Shown one piece after another: positions 35,980 through 43,404 of a stretch of 48,619 nucleotides of DNA. Both the position numbers and the translations under genes were made by a program. The notes below the pieces were generated by a model. That model worked only from the letters and a program-made list of their open reading frames with translations, was not told the DNA's origin and made no database searches. The stretch is from NCBI GenBank assembly GCA_947375105.1, contig CANCET010000005.1:1-48619 (forward strand), read 5' to 3'. The DNA is from Sphingomonadaceae bacterium (GTDB taxonomy: Bacteria > Pseudomonadota > Alphaproteobacteria > Sphingomonadales > Sphingomonadaceae). How positions within the stretch are numbered: position 1 is the stretch's first letter; each line of letters opens with the position of its first letter.

Positions 35980-38900
35980 TCAGACTTCGAGGATCAACAC
36001 CTTGCGCGCAAGTTCGGGCAGCGAGCGCACGTCCATGCGGCGCATGATCTCGGCGCGGTGATTTTCAACCGTACGCTGGCTGATACCCAGATCGACGGCG
36101 ATGTTCTTGCTGGGATGCCCGGCCAGCACCATGGCCATCACTTCCTTCTGTCGCCCGGTGAGCGCGGCAAAACAGGCCGCCGCCTCCGCCTTTGCAACAT
36201 CGCCAATGTTGATGCTGTGCGATTGCTCGGTCGCGCGGTCAATGCTGTCGAGCAGCGCATCGCGCCCCACCGGCTTGGTGATGAAATCGCACGCGCCTGC
36301 ACGCATCGCCGCAACCGCGAGGCCGATATCGCCATCGCCGGTGATAAGGATGACCGGCAGGTGATCGCCGCGCGTGCGCAGTTCGTCCAGCAGGCCGATG
36401 CCGCTCAGGCCCGGCAGATGAGCGTCCACCAGGAGGCATCCCGGCCGCCCCGGGCGATAGACGGCAAGAAAGTCCTCCGCGGAGCCGAAATCCTCCACTG
36501 CGCGGCCGTGTGAGGTCAGGAGATCGCGAATCGCGGCGCAGACATGCGGCTCATCATCGATCACATACGTTACCGGGGACGATTCCATCGAGGTGACCGA
36601 AGGCGCAGCCGCTGTTGAGGCCGGCACTGCCGGGCAGAGCTGCTCGATTGCCCGGAGCAAGACAGCAGGCGCAGCCGGCTTCTTCAGATGGACGCAGTCA
36701 GCGTCCGCAATGATCGCTTTGGTGGCGGTGGAAATGTCGCCCGTCAGCACGATCGCGGGCAACGGCCGCTGTAGCCTCGCGCGCAAGGCGATCAGCAACT
36801 CGATCCCGGTCTGGCCGGAAGGCAGGTTGTAATCGGTCAGCAGCATATCCGGCCGGATCGCTCCCCCCGCGATCAGCCGCAGCGCCCCGGCCGCATCCCG
36901 TGCCGTGCTCACCATATGGCCGTTTCTGCGAAGCAATTGCGCCATGAGATCAAGCAGTTCAGGATCATCCTCGACCACCATGATGGCCGAAGGGCGCGCG
37001 ATCAGGTCCGGCTCGGGCGCAGGCAGCGGCGGGGGCAGCAGACGCATCTCGCCCTTGCGGCGGGGCACCGTGATTGCGAAGGCCGAGCCACGCCCCGGAA
37101 CCGAGCGGACATCGACAGGATGGCGCAGCAGCCGGCCCAGCCGCCGCACGATGGAAAGTCCCAGCCCCAGCCCCAACCCGCTTTCGCGCGCGGGATTGTC
37201 GACCTGATGGAACTCCTCGAAAATGCTTTCGAGCTGGGTGGTCTCGATGCCGATCCCGGTATCCCACACCTCGATCCTGAGATCGTTCCCGCGCCGCCGG
37301 CAGCCGAGCAGCACGTGCCCCGTGAGCGTGTACTTGACCGCATTGCCGAGAAGATTGCGGACCATTTGTTCCAACAGCCGCGGATCGCTTTCCACCCAGG
37401 CCGCGCTTGGCATGAGCCGCAAGGTAAGATCACGTGCCTCCGCCAGCGCGACGAACTCGCCCCGCAGGCGATCAAGCATTTCGCCCACCGGGAACACCGT
37501 CAGTTCAGGCTGCACCGCGCCTGCCTCGATCTGGCTGATGTTGAGCAGCACGTCGAGCATGCCCGAAAGCGCGCCCAGCGTCTTGTCGAAGCGCGCCATG
37601 AGTTCGGCGGCGGTATCGCCTGTCACATTGGGCGCGAGGAAGTCCTTGAGCAGCGCGAGCGCCTGCAACGGCTGGCGCAGATCGTGGCTGGCCGCGGCGA
37701 GGAAGCGTGATTTCGCCGCATTGGCGCGTTCGGCCTCCAGCTTCGCTTCTTCCAGCGCTGACGTCGTCAGCTTGCGTTCGGTGATGTCGGCGAAGGTGAT
37801 CACCACCCCCTCGATCTGGCTGTCGTGCGCACGATAGGGAAAGATGCGGCGGACAAACCAGGTATCGCCGGGCGCGCGAACCTCGCGCTCGATGGTCGCT
37901 TCGTTGTCCAGCACGCGCTGGGCGTCGGCGAGCAGCTCGGGATCGTCGGCGATGGGCCTCAGATCGGCAAGCGGCCTGCCGATGTCGCTGGCGATCACGT
38001 TGTAGAGCGGGGCGATCGCCGGCGTGAACAGACGGATTTTGAGCGCCGCATCGAGAAACATCGTGCCGACGTTGGTGCTGAACAGGACATTCTGGAGGTC
38101 ATCAGAGGCAAGGAGCTGGCGATCGAGCGTTTCCCGCAGCTGGCTGTTGAGTGCGGTCAGCTCCTCGTTGAGCGATTGCAGTTCTTCCTTCGAGGTCAGC
38201 AGTTCCTCGTTGGTGGACTGGAACTCCTCGTTGATCGACAAGGACTCCTCGTTGATCGCCTTCTGCTCCTGGTTGGCAGTTTCGCGATCGCGGATCGAGA
38301 CCTGGAGTTCGGCCTGCGTTTCGGCGAGTTCGCGCTCCAGTTCGGCCAGTCGCTCGGCCTGTTCGGGCGCCACGCTGCCCGGCGTCGGGGCGCTGCTTGG
38401 CTCCCGCTCGGCAAAGCAGACCAGCAGGAGCTCTTCTCCCGCCTCGACAAGGCGCTCAACGGTGATGCGGAAATGGACCATCGCCCCATCAATGGTCAGC
38501 CGCGCGCGGCCGCCGTCGACGAACGGCATGTCGGCACTGACCTGGCCAATCGCGAGGCGCAGCTTGGTGCGGAGCGCCGGCGAGGCCATGGCGAGCAGGT
38601 CCTGCGTGGGATAGCCGGGCATGATCCTGAGAAAACGGTGCGTCGGCCCCATGGAGAACAGGCAGTCGTGATGCCGGTTGATCAGAACGGCGGCGGGTGC
38701 ATAGCCTGCCAGTACCGCGCGCTCGCAAATCTCGGCCAGACTGCGCCGCGCAACCGGGGCCTGGCGCCCCGCCACCGAGAGCAGTGGCAGCTTGCCGTCA
38801 AAGCTGAACGGCAAGTCGGCCTCTCCCGGCCGGGTCCTCGCGACGTGGCGGTAGAAGCATTCGGCCCGCAGCATCGGTTCGAAACGGCCGTCGGGCTTGC

Positions 38901-40401
38901 CGATCGTCTCCGCCGTGCCGAGCAGGAGGACGCCGGCCTCGCGCAGCGCGAAGTGGAACAGCGTGACGACCCGGGCCTGTGCAGCGCTATCGAGATAGAT
39001 CAGCAGATTGCGGCAGGAGATCAGGTCCAGCCGCGAAAATGGCGGATCGGTAAGCACATCCTGTACCGAGAACACGACATGCCCTCGCAAGGAGGGCACC
39101 ACGCGGTAACCGGCTTCTTCTTCAATGAAAAAGCGCGTCAACCGCTCGGGTGAAACCGCGCTGGCGATGTCACGCGGGTAGAGCCCTTCGCGCGCGGTGG
39201 CGATGGCATCGGCATCGAGGTCGCTGGCGAAAATCTGCAGTTTGATGTCGCGCTCCGCCTGCACCAGCGCATCCTGACAGACCATCGCGATCGAATAGGC
39301 TTCCTCGCCAGTGCTGCAGCCCGCCACCCAGATGTGCAGGGCTTGCCCTGCCGCCAGCCGGTCAAGAATTTCTGGCAAGATCACGCTCGCAAGATTCTCG
39401 AAAACCTTGGGATCGCGGAAGAACCCGGTGACGTTGATGAGCAGGTCGCTTGCCAGCAGCTTGCCTTCGGCAGGATCACCGCGCAGCCGCTCGGCGTATG
39501 TGGCCATGTCCCCCACAGGCATGGCCAGCAGCGCCATTCGCCGAGCGATCCGCCGGGATATCGTGCCGGGCTTGTAGTGGCTGTAGTCCTGCCCGGTAGT
39601 GTGCCTGAGAACCGCAAGGATCTCGGCCAGCCCTTCGGCCGTCTCGGGCCCCGTCTCGGGCCCCGTCTCGGGCCCCGTCTCGGGCCCAGTCTCGGGCCCC
39701 GTCTCGGGCAGCGTGTTGGCTGCCGCCAGGAAGCCGGGTTGCTTGATCCGCGCGGCGAAGGCGATGATCGCCGCGGACATGGCGGCAAGCGGCAGCGCTG
39801 CATCGACCAGCGCGGTATCGAGCGCGGCTTGCGGCATACCGGGATGTTCGGCCTCGGCGATCGCCTGGATGAGGATCGTCCCGCCAGCAGCGTCGAGCGC
39901 GGCAAGCCCGCCGCTGCCATCGCTGCCGGTGCCCGAAAGGATCACTGCCGCGCTTTGCCGCCCGCACGAGGCCGCAAGCGAACGGATCAACCCGTCGAAC
40001 GGCAAGCGCGCGCCATGCCCCGGCTCTGACGCGGAAAGCCGCAAGGTGCCGGCACGCACAGAAAGATAGCGGCCGGGGGGAATGACATAGACATGATCCG
40101 CCATCAGCGGGCAGCCGTGGACTGCCTCGACCACGGTCATCCCGGTGTGTTCGGCAAGCAGCGCGACCATGAGACTTTCATGGTTCGGATCGAGATGCTG
40201 GACGACGATGAACGCGCACCCGGTCGCGCTTGGCAGCGAGTCGAACAGACGCGAGATCGCCTCGAGCCCACCGGCCGACGCGCCGATGGCGACAATCGGC
40301 AACACCGGCCGGGACAGCGGATCTCGTATGGGCAGTGGGTTTGGAGCGTCCTGCGGCGGTGCTACCACCGAGTGAGCGAGGAGCGGAGCCTCCCGCACCA
40401 A
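35980..40401 (-). CDS. CheB-CheR-PAS-histidine kinase-REC-REC-LuxR HTH fusion protein
   Basis: 1,473 residues. Order seen: CheB methylesterase about 34-222 (IGASAGG catalytic Ser, QHLDPNHES, SGTGSDGSGG) without its usual receiver; an ETGP repeat linker 230-253; CheR methyltransferase 260-525 (INVTGFFRDP, WVAGCSTGEEAYSIAM, SCRNLLIYL); a PAS-like stretch; a coiled coil about 690-770 (NEEFQSTNEELLTSKEELQS); PAS about 775-890 ending TFADITERK; HisKA with SHDLRQPLQALALL near 905; an ATPase domain (DTGIGIE, GLGLGLSIVRRL). Then REC1 (VVEDDPE, LLTDYNLP), REC2 (VIDDEPH, LLVDAHLP, FITKPVG) and a FixJ/LuxR HTH (TGRQKEVMAMVLAGHPSKNI, RTVENHRAEIMRRM). All catalytic residues look intact. The start is TTG 40401 or GTG 40398; an in-frame stop lies upstream. 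Confidence 0.93.
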   Translation of the reverse strand: MVREAPLLAHSVVAPPQDAPNPLPIRDPLSRPVLPIVAIGASAGGLEAISRLFDSLPSATGCAFIVVQHLDPNHESLMVALLAEHTGMTVVEAVHGCPLMADHVYVIPPGRYLSVRAGTLRLSASEPGHGARLPFDGLIRSLAASCGRQSAAVILSGTGSDGSGGLAALDAAGGTILIQAIAEAEHPGMPQAALDTALVDAALPLAAMSAAIIAFAARIKQPGFLAAANTLPETGPETGPETGPETGPETGPETAEGLAEILAVLRHTTGQDYSHYKPGTISRRIARRMALLAMPVGDMATYAERLRGDPAEGKLLASDLLINVTGFFRDPKVFENLASVILPEILDRLAAGQALHIWVAGCSTGEEAYSIAMVCQDALVQAERDIKLQIFASDLDADAIATAREGLYPRDIASAVSPERLTRFFIEEEAGYRVVPSLRGHVVFSVQDVLTDPPFSRLDLISCRNLLIYLDSAAQARVVTLFHFALREAGVLLLGTAETIGKPDGRFEPMLRAECFYRHVARTRPGEADLPFSFDGKLPLLSVAGRQAPVARRSLAEICERAVLAGYAPAAVLINRHHDCLFSMGPTHRFLRIMPGYPTQDLLAMASPALRTKLRLAIGQVSADMPFVDGGRARLTIDGAMVHFRITVERLVEAGEELLLVCFAEREPSSAPTPGSVAPEQAERLAELERELAETQAELQVSIRDRETANQEQKAINEESLSINEEFQSTNEELLTSKEELQSLNEELTALNSQLRETLDRQLLASDDLQNVLFSTNVGTMFLDAALKIRLFTPAIAPLYNVIASDIGRPLADLRPIADDPELLADAQRVLDNEATIEREVRAPGDTWFVRRIFPYRAHDSQIEGVVITFADITERKLTTSALEEAKLEAERANAAKSRFLAAASHDLRQPLQALALLKDFLAPNVTGDTAAELMARFDKTLGALSGMLDVLLNISQIEAGAVQPELTVFPVGEMLDRLRGEFVALAEARDLTLRLMPSAAWVESDPRLLEQMVRNLLGNAVKYTLTGHVLLGCRRRGNDLRIEVWDTGIGIETTQLESIFEEFHQVDNPARESGLGLGLGLSIVRRLGRLLRHPVDVRSVPGRGSAFAITVPRRKGEMRLLPPPLPAPEPDLIARPSAIMVVEDDPELLDLMAQLLRRNGHMVSTARDAAGALRLIAGGAIRPDMLLTDYNLPSGQTGIELLIALRARLQRPLPAIVLTGDISTATKAIIADADCVHLKKPAAPAVLLRAIEQLCPAVPASTAAAPSVTSMESSPVTYVIDDEPHVCAAIRDLLTSHGRAVEDFGSAEDFLAVYRPGRPGCLLVDAHLPGLSGIGLLDELRTRGDHLPVILITGDGDIGLAVAAMRAGACDFITKPVGRDALLDSIDRATEQSHSINIGDVAKAEAAACFAALTGRQKEVMAMVLAGHPSKNIAVDLGISQRTVENHRAEIMRRMDVRSLPELARKVLILEV
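39641..39712. repeat. 12-bp tandem repeat encoding ETGP units
   Basis: Six head-to-tail units of GTCTCGGGCCCC (the fourth and last slightly changed) inside the CheB-CheR fusion gene. On the coding strand each unit encodes Glu-Thr-Gly-Pro, forming a flexible acidic linker between the CheB and CheR parts. Unit length keeps the frame, so linker length may vary between strains. Confidence 0.93.
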
Positions 40402-40559
40402 AGCGCATTGCCATCGATTTGCTGTGTCATGTCATGCCCCTTGCGAGACGCATACGTAACACACTTCGTTAGCGTTCACCCCATACCGAATGGGGGCGCT
40501 CGCGCAGCGATGCGGAGTGCCGCCTCGCAAGGATCGACGGCGGAAAAGGCTTTGCGCGG

Positions 40560-40751
40560 CTATTTACCGAGATGAATGCTGTTCAGCGAGGAAAGCAGCC
40601 CGAGCACTTGCAGCAGCCACAGCACGACCGCAATCACGACCACGGCATTGAGGATGCCTTTGATCTTGCCGTCCATCGGCAGATAATTGTTGATGAGCCA
40701 GAGAATGACCCCGACCACGACCAGAACGAGAATAAGACTGACTAACGACAT
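40560..40751 (-). CDS. Thivi_2564-like small membrane protein
   Basis: 63 residues with two transmembrane helices: VSLILVLVVVGVILWLIN, then a short turn NYLPMDGKIKGI, then LNAVVVIAVVLWLLQVLG. The turn motif P-M-D-G-K-I-K is that of the Thivi_2564 family of small inner-membrane proteins, whose function is not known. AGAGGAC lies seven bases before the ATG. It lies downstream of, and on the same strand as, the SH3-domain genes, but two hairpins separate them. Confidence 0.85.
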   Translation of the reverse strand: MSLVSLILVLVVVGVILWLINNYLPMDGKIKGILNAVVVIAVVLWLLQVLGLLSSLNSIHLGK

Positions 40752-40807
40752 GATGTGTCCTCTTGTGGGTGTTTAGGCGTTGGTTGACGATGGTGAATGG
40801 TGAGAGC

Positions 40808-40902
40808 GCGCCGGAATTCCGCTTAATGGCGGGAATTCCGGCGCGGTCCCGCATATCCCGGTCTAGCCCTACGGGAGGGGGAGTACGGCCGGACCGGGAT
40901 AT
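40808..40902 (-). terminator. Two successive long-arm inverted repeats downstream of an SH3-domain gene
   Basis: ATATCCCGGTC (40853-40863) pairs with GACCGGGATAT (40892-40902), and GCGCCGGAATTCC (40808-40820) pairs with GGAATTCCGGCGC (40832-40844). Both lie between the SH3-gene stop and the Thivi_2564-like gene start. They probably end the upstream transcript; the second could also act as an operator for the small membrane gene. Confidence 0.6.
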
Positions 40903-40906
40903 GACC

Positions 40907-41566
40907 TCAAGGTTGGGGATTGCGCGCGGGCTCGCCGCTGCCGGGTTTGGGTTCCTGCGGGGTGCTACCGATTGCCGGGCCGGCCGCGTTGACCGCGGGG
41001 TCCTTGCCCTTCCCCCGCTCGCGACTGTGATCGGGAAAGGCATAAGGCACCGAGGGGGCCGCGGCCTCAGTGTCGTCATCCATTGGCTGCGGATCTGATG
41101 ACGATTGATAGCGCAAGCGCAGCTCATCCGCGTGCTGCTCGCGGTCGCCCCATTCGGGCCGATAGTCCGCTTCGTAGCGATTCCGCCAGAACTGGCGCTG
41201 ACTATAAAAGCGGCGACCGCGATAGTGGCTTCGCCAATAAGGTTCGAACGTGAATGCCGTCACTTCAATATCGCTGTTGGCAGCAACGGCGCCGCTTTCC
41301 CCGTGCTGGCCGATGTCCAGCGCATCGGCGGGGATCCAGCCGCGATCGGTGCGGTAGGTGACATCGCACCAGCTCCAGTCATCGAGGCAGCCATGCACGC
41401 CGACAGTTGCCCCGCGCCTGACATCGCGAACGACGGGAAACTCTATCAAGGGTCCTGCGTGGAGCCGGGCGGCGCGGGTAGCCAGACTGGGTTTTGTCTG
41501 TGCGGCAGCGGGAACCGACAAAATTCCGGCCGCGGCCAGTGCTGCAATGGTCACGATGTAGCGCAT
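40907..41566 (-). CDS. Exported SH3-domain protein (copy 1)
   Basis: 219 residues from ATG 41566 (MRYIVTIAALAAAGILSVPA signal ending AAAQ), with GGGAGC seven bases upstream; the longer reading to 41974 runs through the neighbouring copy and is rejected. Bacterial SH3 domain at about residues 25-90: ATRAARLHAGPLIEFPVVRD, GVHGCLDDWSWCDVTYRTDR, GWIPADAL. A middle segment FEPYWRSHYRGRRFYSQRQF and a charged, disordered Pro-rich tail follow. Periplasmic; SH3b domains commonly bind cell-wall peptides. Paralogue of the next upstream gene. Confidence 0.85.
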   Translation of the reverse strand: MRYIVTIAALAAAGILSVPAAAQTKPSLATRAARLHAGPLIEFPVVRDVRRGATVGVHGCLDDWSWCDVTYRTDRGWIPADALDIGQHGESGAVAANSDIEVTAFTFEPYWRSHYRGRRFYSQRQFWRNRYEADYRPEWGDREQHADELRLRYQSSSDPQPMDDDTEAAAPSVPYAFPDHSRERGKGKDPAVNAAGPAIGSTPQEPKPGSGEPARNPQP

Positions 41567-41729
41567 GCGGCTTGCTCCCGGCTTGATGACGGTGGCCGCA
41601 GCCGTCCGCACGAAACCGTGATGGCCGGCAAGGCCGTGCCAAAACTCCGCCGAGGCAGGAATTTCGGCACGACCCCGCGTGTCCGGTCCGATCATGCTGG
41701 GGGGAGGGCAAAATCGCACCAGAACGCTT

Positions 41730-42401
41730 TCAGCCATGGGGAGGCTTGCCAGGCTTGCCAGGCTTGCCGTGTGCCCTGTTCCCGCCTTCGCCGGAACGTG
41801 CTGGCGCATGGTCCCGGATCTGCGCGGCTTTGCGGGTGAACCGATGCCCGGCCTGCGGGTTCGCGTGGCCAGGCGCGACATGTTTGCCGTGCATGGGGGC
41901 CTGCTGCTGATAAATGTGCGGATTGCCGCCCGGTCGGTCATGAGCAGGCCGATCGTCGCCGTGCCTGACCTCATCGCGCTCGCCCCATTCCGGGCGATAT
42001 CGCGTCTGGTACCGGGTTTGCCAGGAATTGCGCTGGCCGTAGAACTCGCGCCCGCGATAATAGCTGTCCCAGTAATTCCCGAACGAGAACGAGATCACGC
42101 CGATGCCCATTTCGGCGGCAATGCTGCGGCGGCGGCCATCGTGACTGATGCGCAAGTCATCGCCCGCGATCCAGCCGCGATTGGCGCGGTAGGTCACATC
42201 GCACCAGCTCCAGTCCCGCAGGCAACCGTGCATCCTGACTTTGGCCCCGCGGCCGACATAACGCACGCTGGGATATTCGCGCAGCGGCCCTGCATAGAGC
42301 CGCGTCGCCCTTTCCGTATAGCCGTGCATGGTCTGTGCGGCGGCAGGCGCAAGCGGCAGTGTGGCGGCGGTGAACGCCGCCATGGTCATGATCCAGCGCA
42401 T
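41730..42401 (-). CDS. Exported SH3-domain protein (copy 2)
   Basis: 223 residues, signal MRWIMTMAAFTAATLPLAPA then AAQ. The SH3b core is nearly that of copy 1 (ERATRLYAGPLREYPSVRYV, HGCLRDWSWCDVTYRANRGW), then FGNYWDSYYRGREFYGQRNS and an Arg/Trp-rich stretch. The tail differs and ends in a Lys-Pro-Gly repeat (GKPGKPGKPPHG) coded by three nine-base units at 41742-41768. AAGGTG lies eight bases before the ATG. Tandem duplication with divergence of the tails; periplasmic. Confidence 0.87.
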   Translation of the reverse strand: MRWIMTMAAFTAATLPLAPAAAQTMHGYTERATRLYAGPLREYPSVRYVGRGAKVRMHGCLRDWSWCDVTYRANRGWIAGDDLRISHDGRRRSIAAEMGIGVISFSFGNYWDSYYRGREFYGQRNSWQTRYQTRYRPEWGERDEVRHGDDRPAHDRPGGNPHIYQQQAPMHGKHVAPGHANPQAGHRFTRKAAQIRDHAPARSGEGGNRAHGKPGKPGKPPHG

Positions 42402-42462
42402 GAAAATGGCACCTTTGTCGAGAATCGGGGAAAAGCGCCGGGCTGCCCCGGCATGAGGAACG

Positions 42463-42627
42463 CTAGATCCGCCCGGTCAGCAGAAGAACGACGAGCACGA
42501 TCAGGATGATCCCGATTACGCCGATCCCTCCGTGCCCATAGCCATAGCCATAGCCACCGAAGCGACCGCTGAAGCCGCCCGCGAGAAAGACGACGAGGAC
42601 AATGACGAGTATCAGGCCAAGCGACAT
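42463..42627 (-). CDS. DUF3309-like small membrane protein (54 aa)
   Basis: 54 residues from ATG 42627 with an excellent AGGAGG ribosome site six bases upstream. Two hydrophobic helices (MSLGLILVIVLVVFLAGGF and IGVIGIILIVLVVLLLTGRI) flank a Gly/Tyr-rich middle (GGYGYGYGHGG). The closing LLLTGRI is typical of DUF3309 peptides. Inner membrane; function unknown. It stands just upstream of the SH3-domain pair and may share their transcript. Confidence 0.85.
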   Translation of the reverse strand: MSLGLILVIVLVVFLAGGFSGRFGGYGYGYGHGGIGVIGIILIVLVVLLLTGRI

Positions 42628-42715
42628 GAAAGCCTCCTGTTGCGGCGGGCGCCCCTCTGGTCAAAGAGCGTGAACCGGCGCCGCGGGAAAGAACGGCGCG
42701 GGATGGTCCGTAACC

Positions 42716-42729
42716 ACCCCGCGCGGGGT
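42716..42729. terminator. GC-rich palindrome after the glycine-zipper gene
   Basis: ACCCCGCGCGGGGT is a perfect 14-base palindrome 11 bases after the stop of the glycine-zipper gene. It can form a short stem but lacks a T-run, so it is a weak terminator candidate. Confidence 0.3.
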
Positions 42730-42739
42730 ACTGGCAGCG

Positions 42740-43147
42740 TCAGCGGCAGCGCACGGTCTGTCCGCGGTCGATCTGGCGGCCTGCCACACCGCCGACAACA
42801 CCGCCGAGCACGGTGCCGAGCGTCTTGGATCCACCCGGGGCGATCACGTTGCCAAGGACGCCCCCGGCAACCGCGCCGACCACAAGGCCGGTGGTCCCGT
42901 CCGAACGACGGCAATAATAGCGACCATCGTTTCCGCGATAGAGCCGCTCATTGTTGCTCATACGCCGTTCGCGGTAGCGGGCATTATCCTCGCGGTGATA
43001 GCGTTCGGGCTCATAGCCACCATAGCTTGGATCGGGACGGTTGTAGTCGTAGTTGCTCCACTGCGAATTGAGCGGTTGGCTACCGCCATAAGCAGCGCAC
43101 CCGGCCAGCAGGCTGGTGGCGGCTAGGCCAAGAACGATTCTGCGCAT
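42740..43147 (-). CDS. Glycine-zipper 2TM lipoprotein (17-kDa-antigen-like)
   Basis: 135 residues with a lipoprotein signal (MRRIVLGLAATSLLAGCAAY; the lipobox Cys is at residue 17). The middle is Tyr/Arg/Asn-rich and soluble. A C-terminal glycine zipper follows (GLVVGAVAGGVLGNVIAPGG, TLGTVLGGVVGGVAG), as in SlyB/Rickettsia 17-kDa proteins. AAGGAA lies nine bases before the ATG. Such proteins sit in the outer membrane and often belong to envelope-stress regulons. Confidence 0.92.
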   Translation of the reverse strand: MRRIVLGLAATSLLAGCAAYGGSQPLNSQWSNYDYNRPDPSYGGYEPERYHREDNARYRERRMSNNERLYRGNDGRYYCRRSDGTTGLVVGAVAGGVLGNVIAPGGSKTLGTVLGGVVGGVAGRQIDRGQTVRCR

Positions 43148-43404
43148 GGGCTATATTCCTTGCAGGGCGAACCAGACCGGGCAGGATGCCGCAACTGGAC
43201 GCCACATGGGGCCGCTCAACTCTAGGCCTGCACGCCGCGCGCGGCAGGATCGGAAAATACCCAATCTGCCACGCCAGACCGCAGCGCAGGCCCGGTCCGG
43301 GCCGTGTGCATGGGCCTGCCTCGTCAGCGTAGTTTCCGGGGGCAGACGCGGCTTCGCCAAGCGCCCACTTGGCAGCGGACTCTCTCAGGAAGGAAACCGC
43401 CGCC

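Noticed and set aside
37825..39153. 442-codon plus frame over the CheB-CheR fusion
   Set aside because: Antisense to conserved CheR and PAS domains.
39641..39712. Regular repeat considered as a CRISPR array
   Set aside because: Units are 12 bp without spacers and encode an in-frame ETGP linker.
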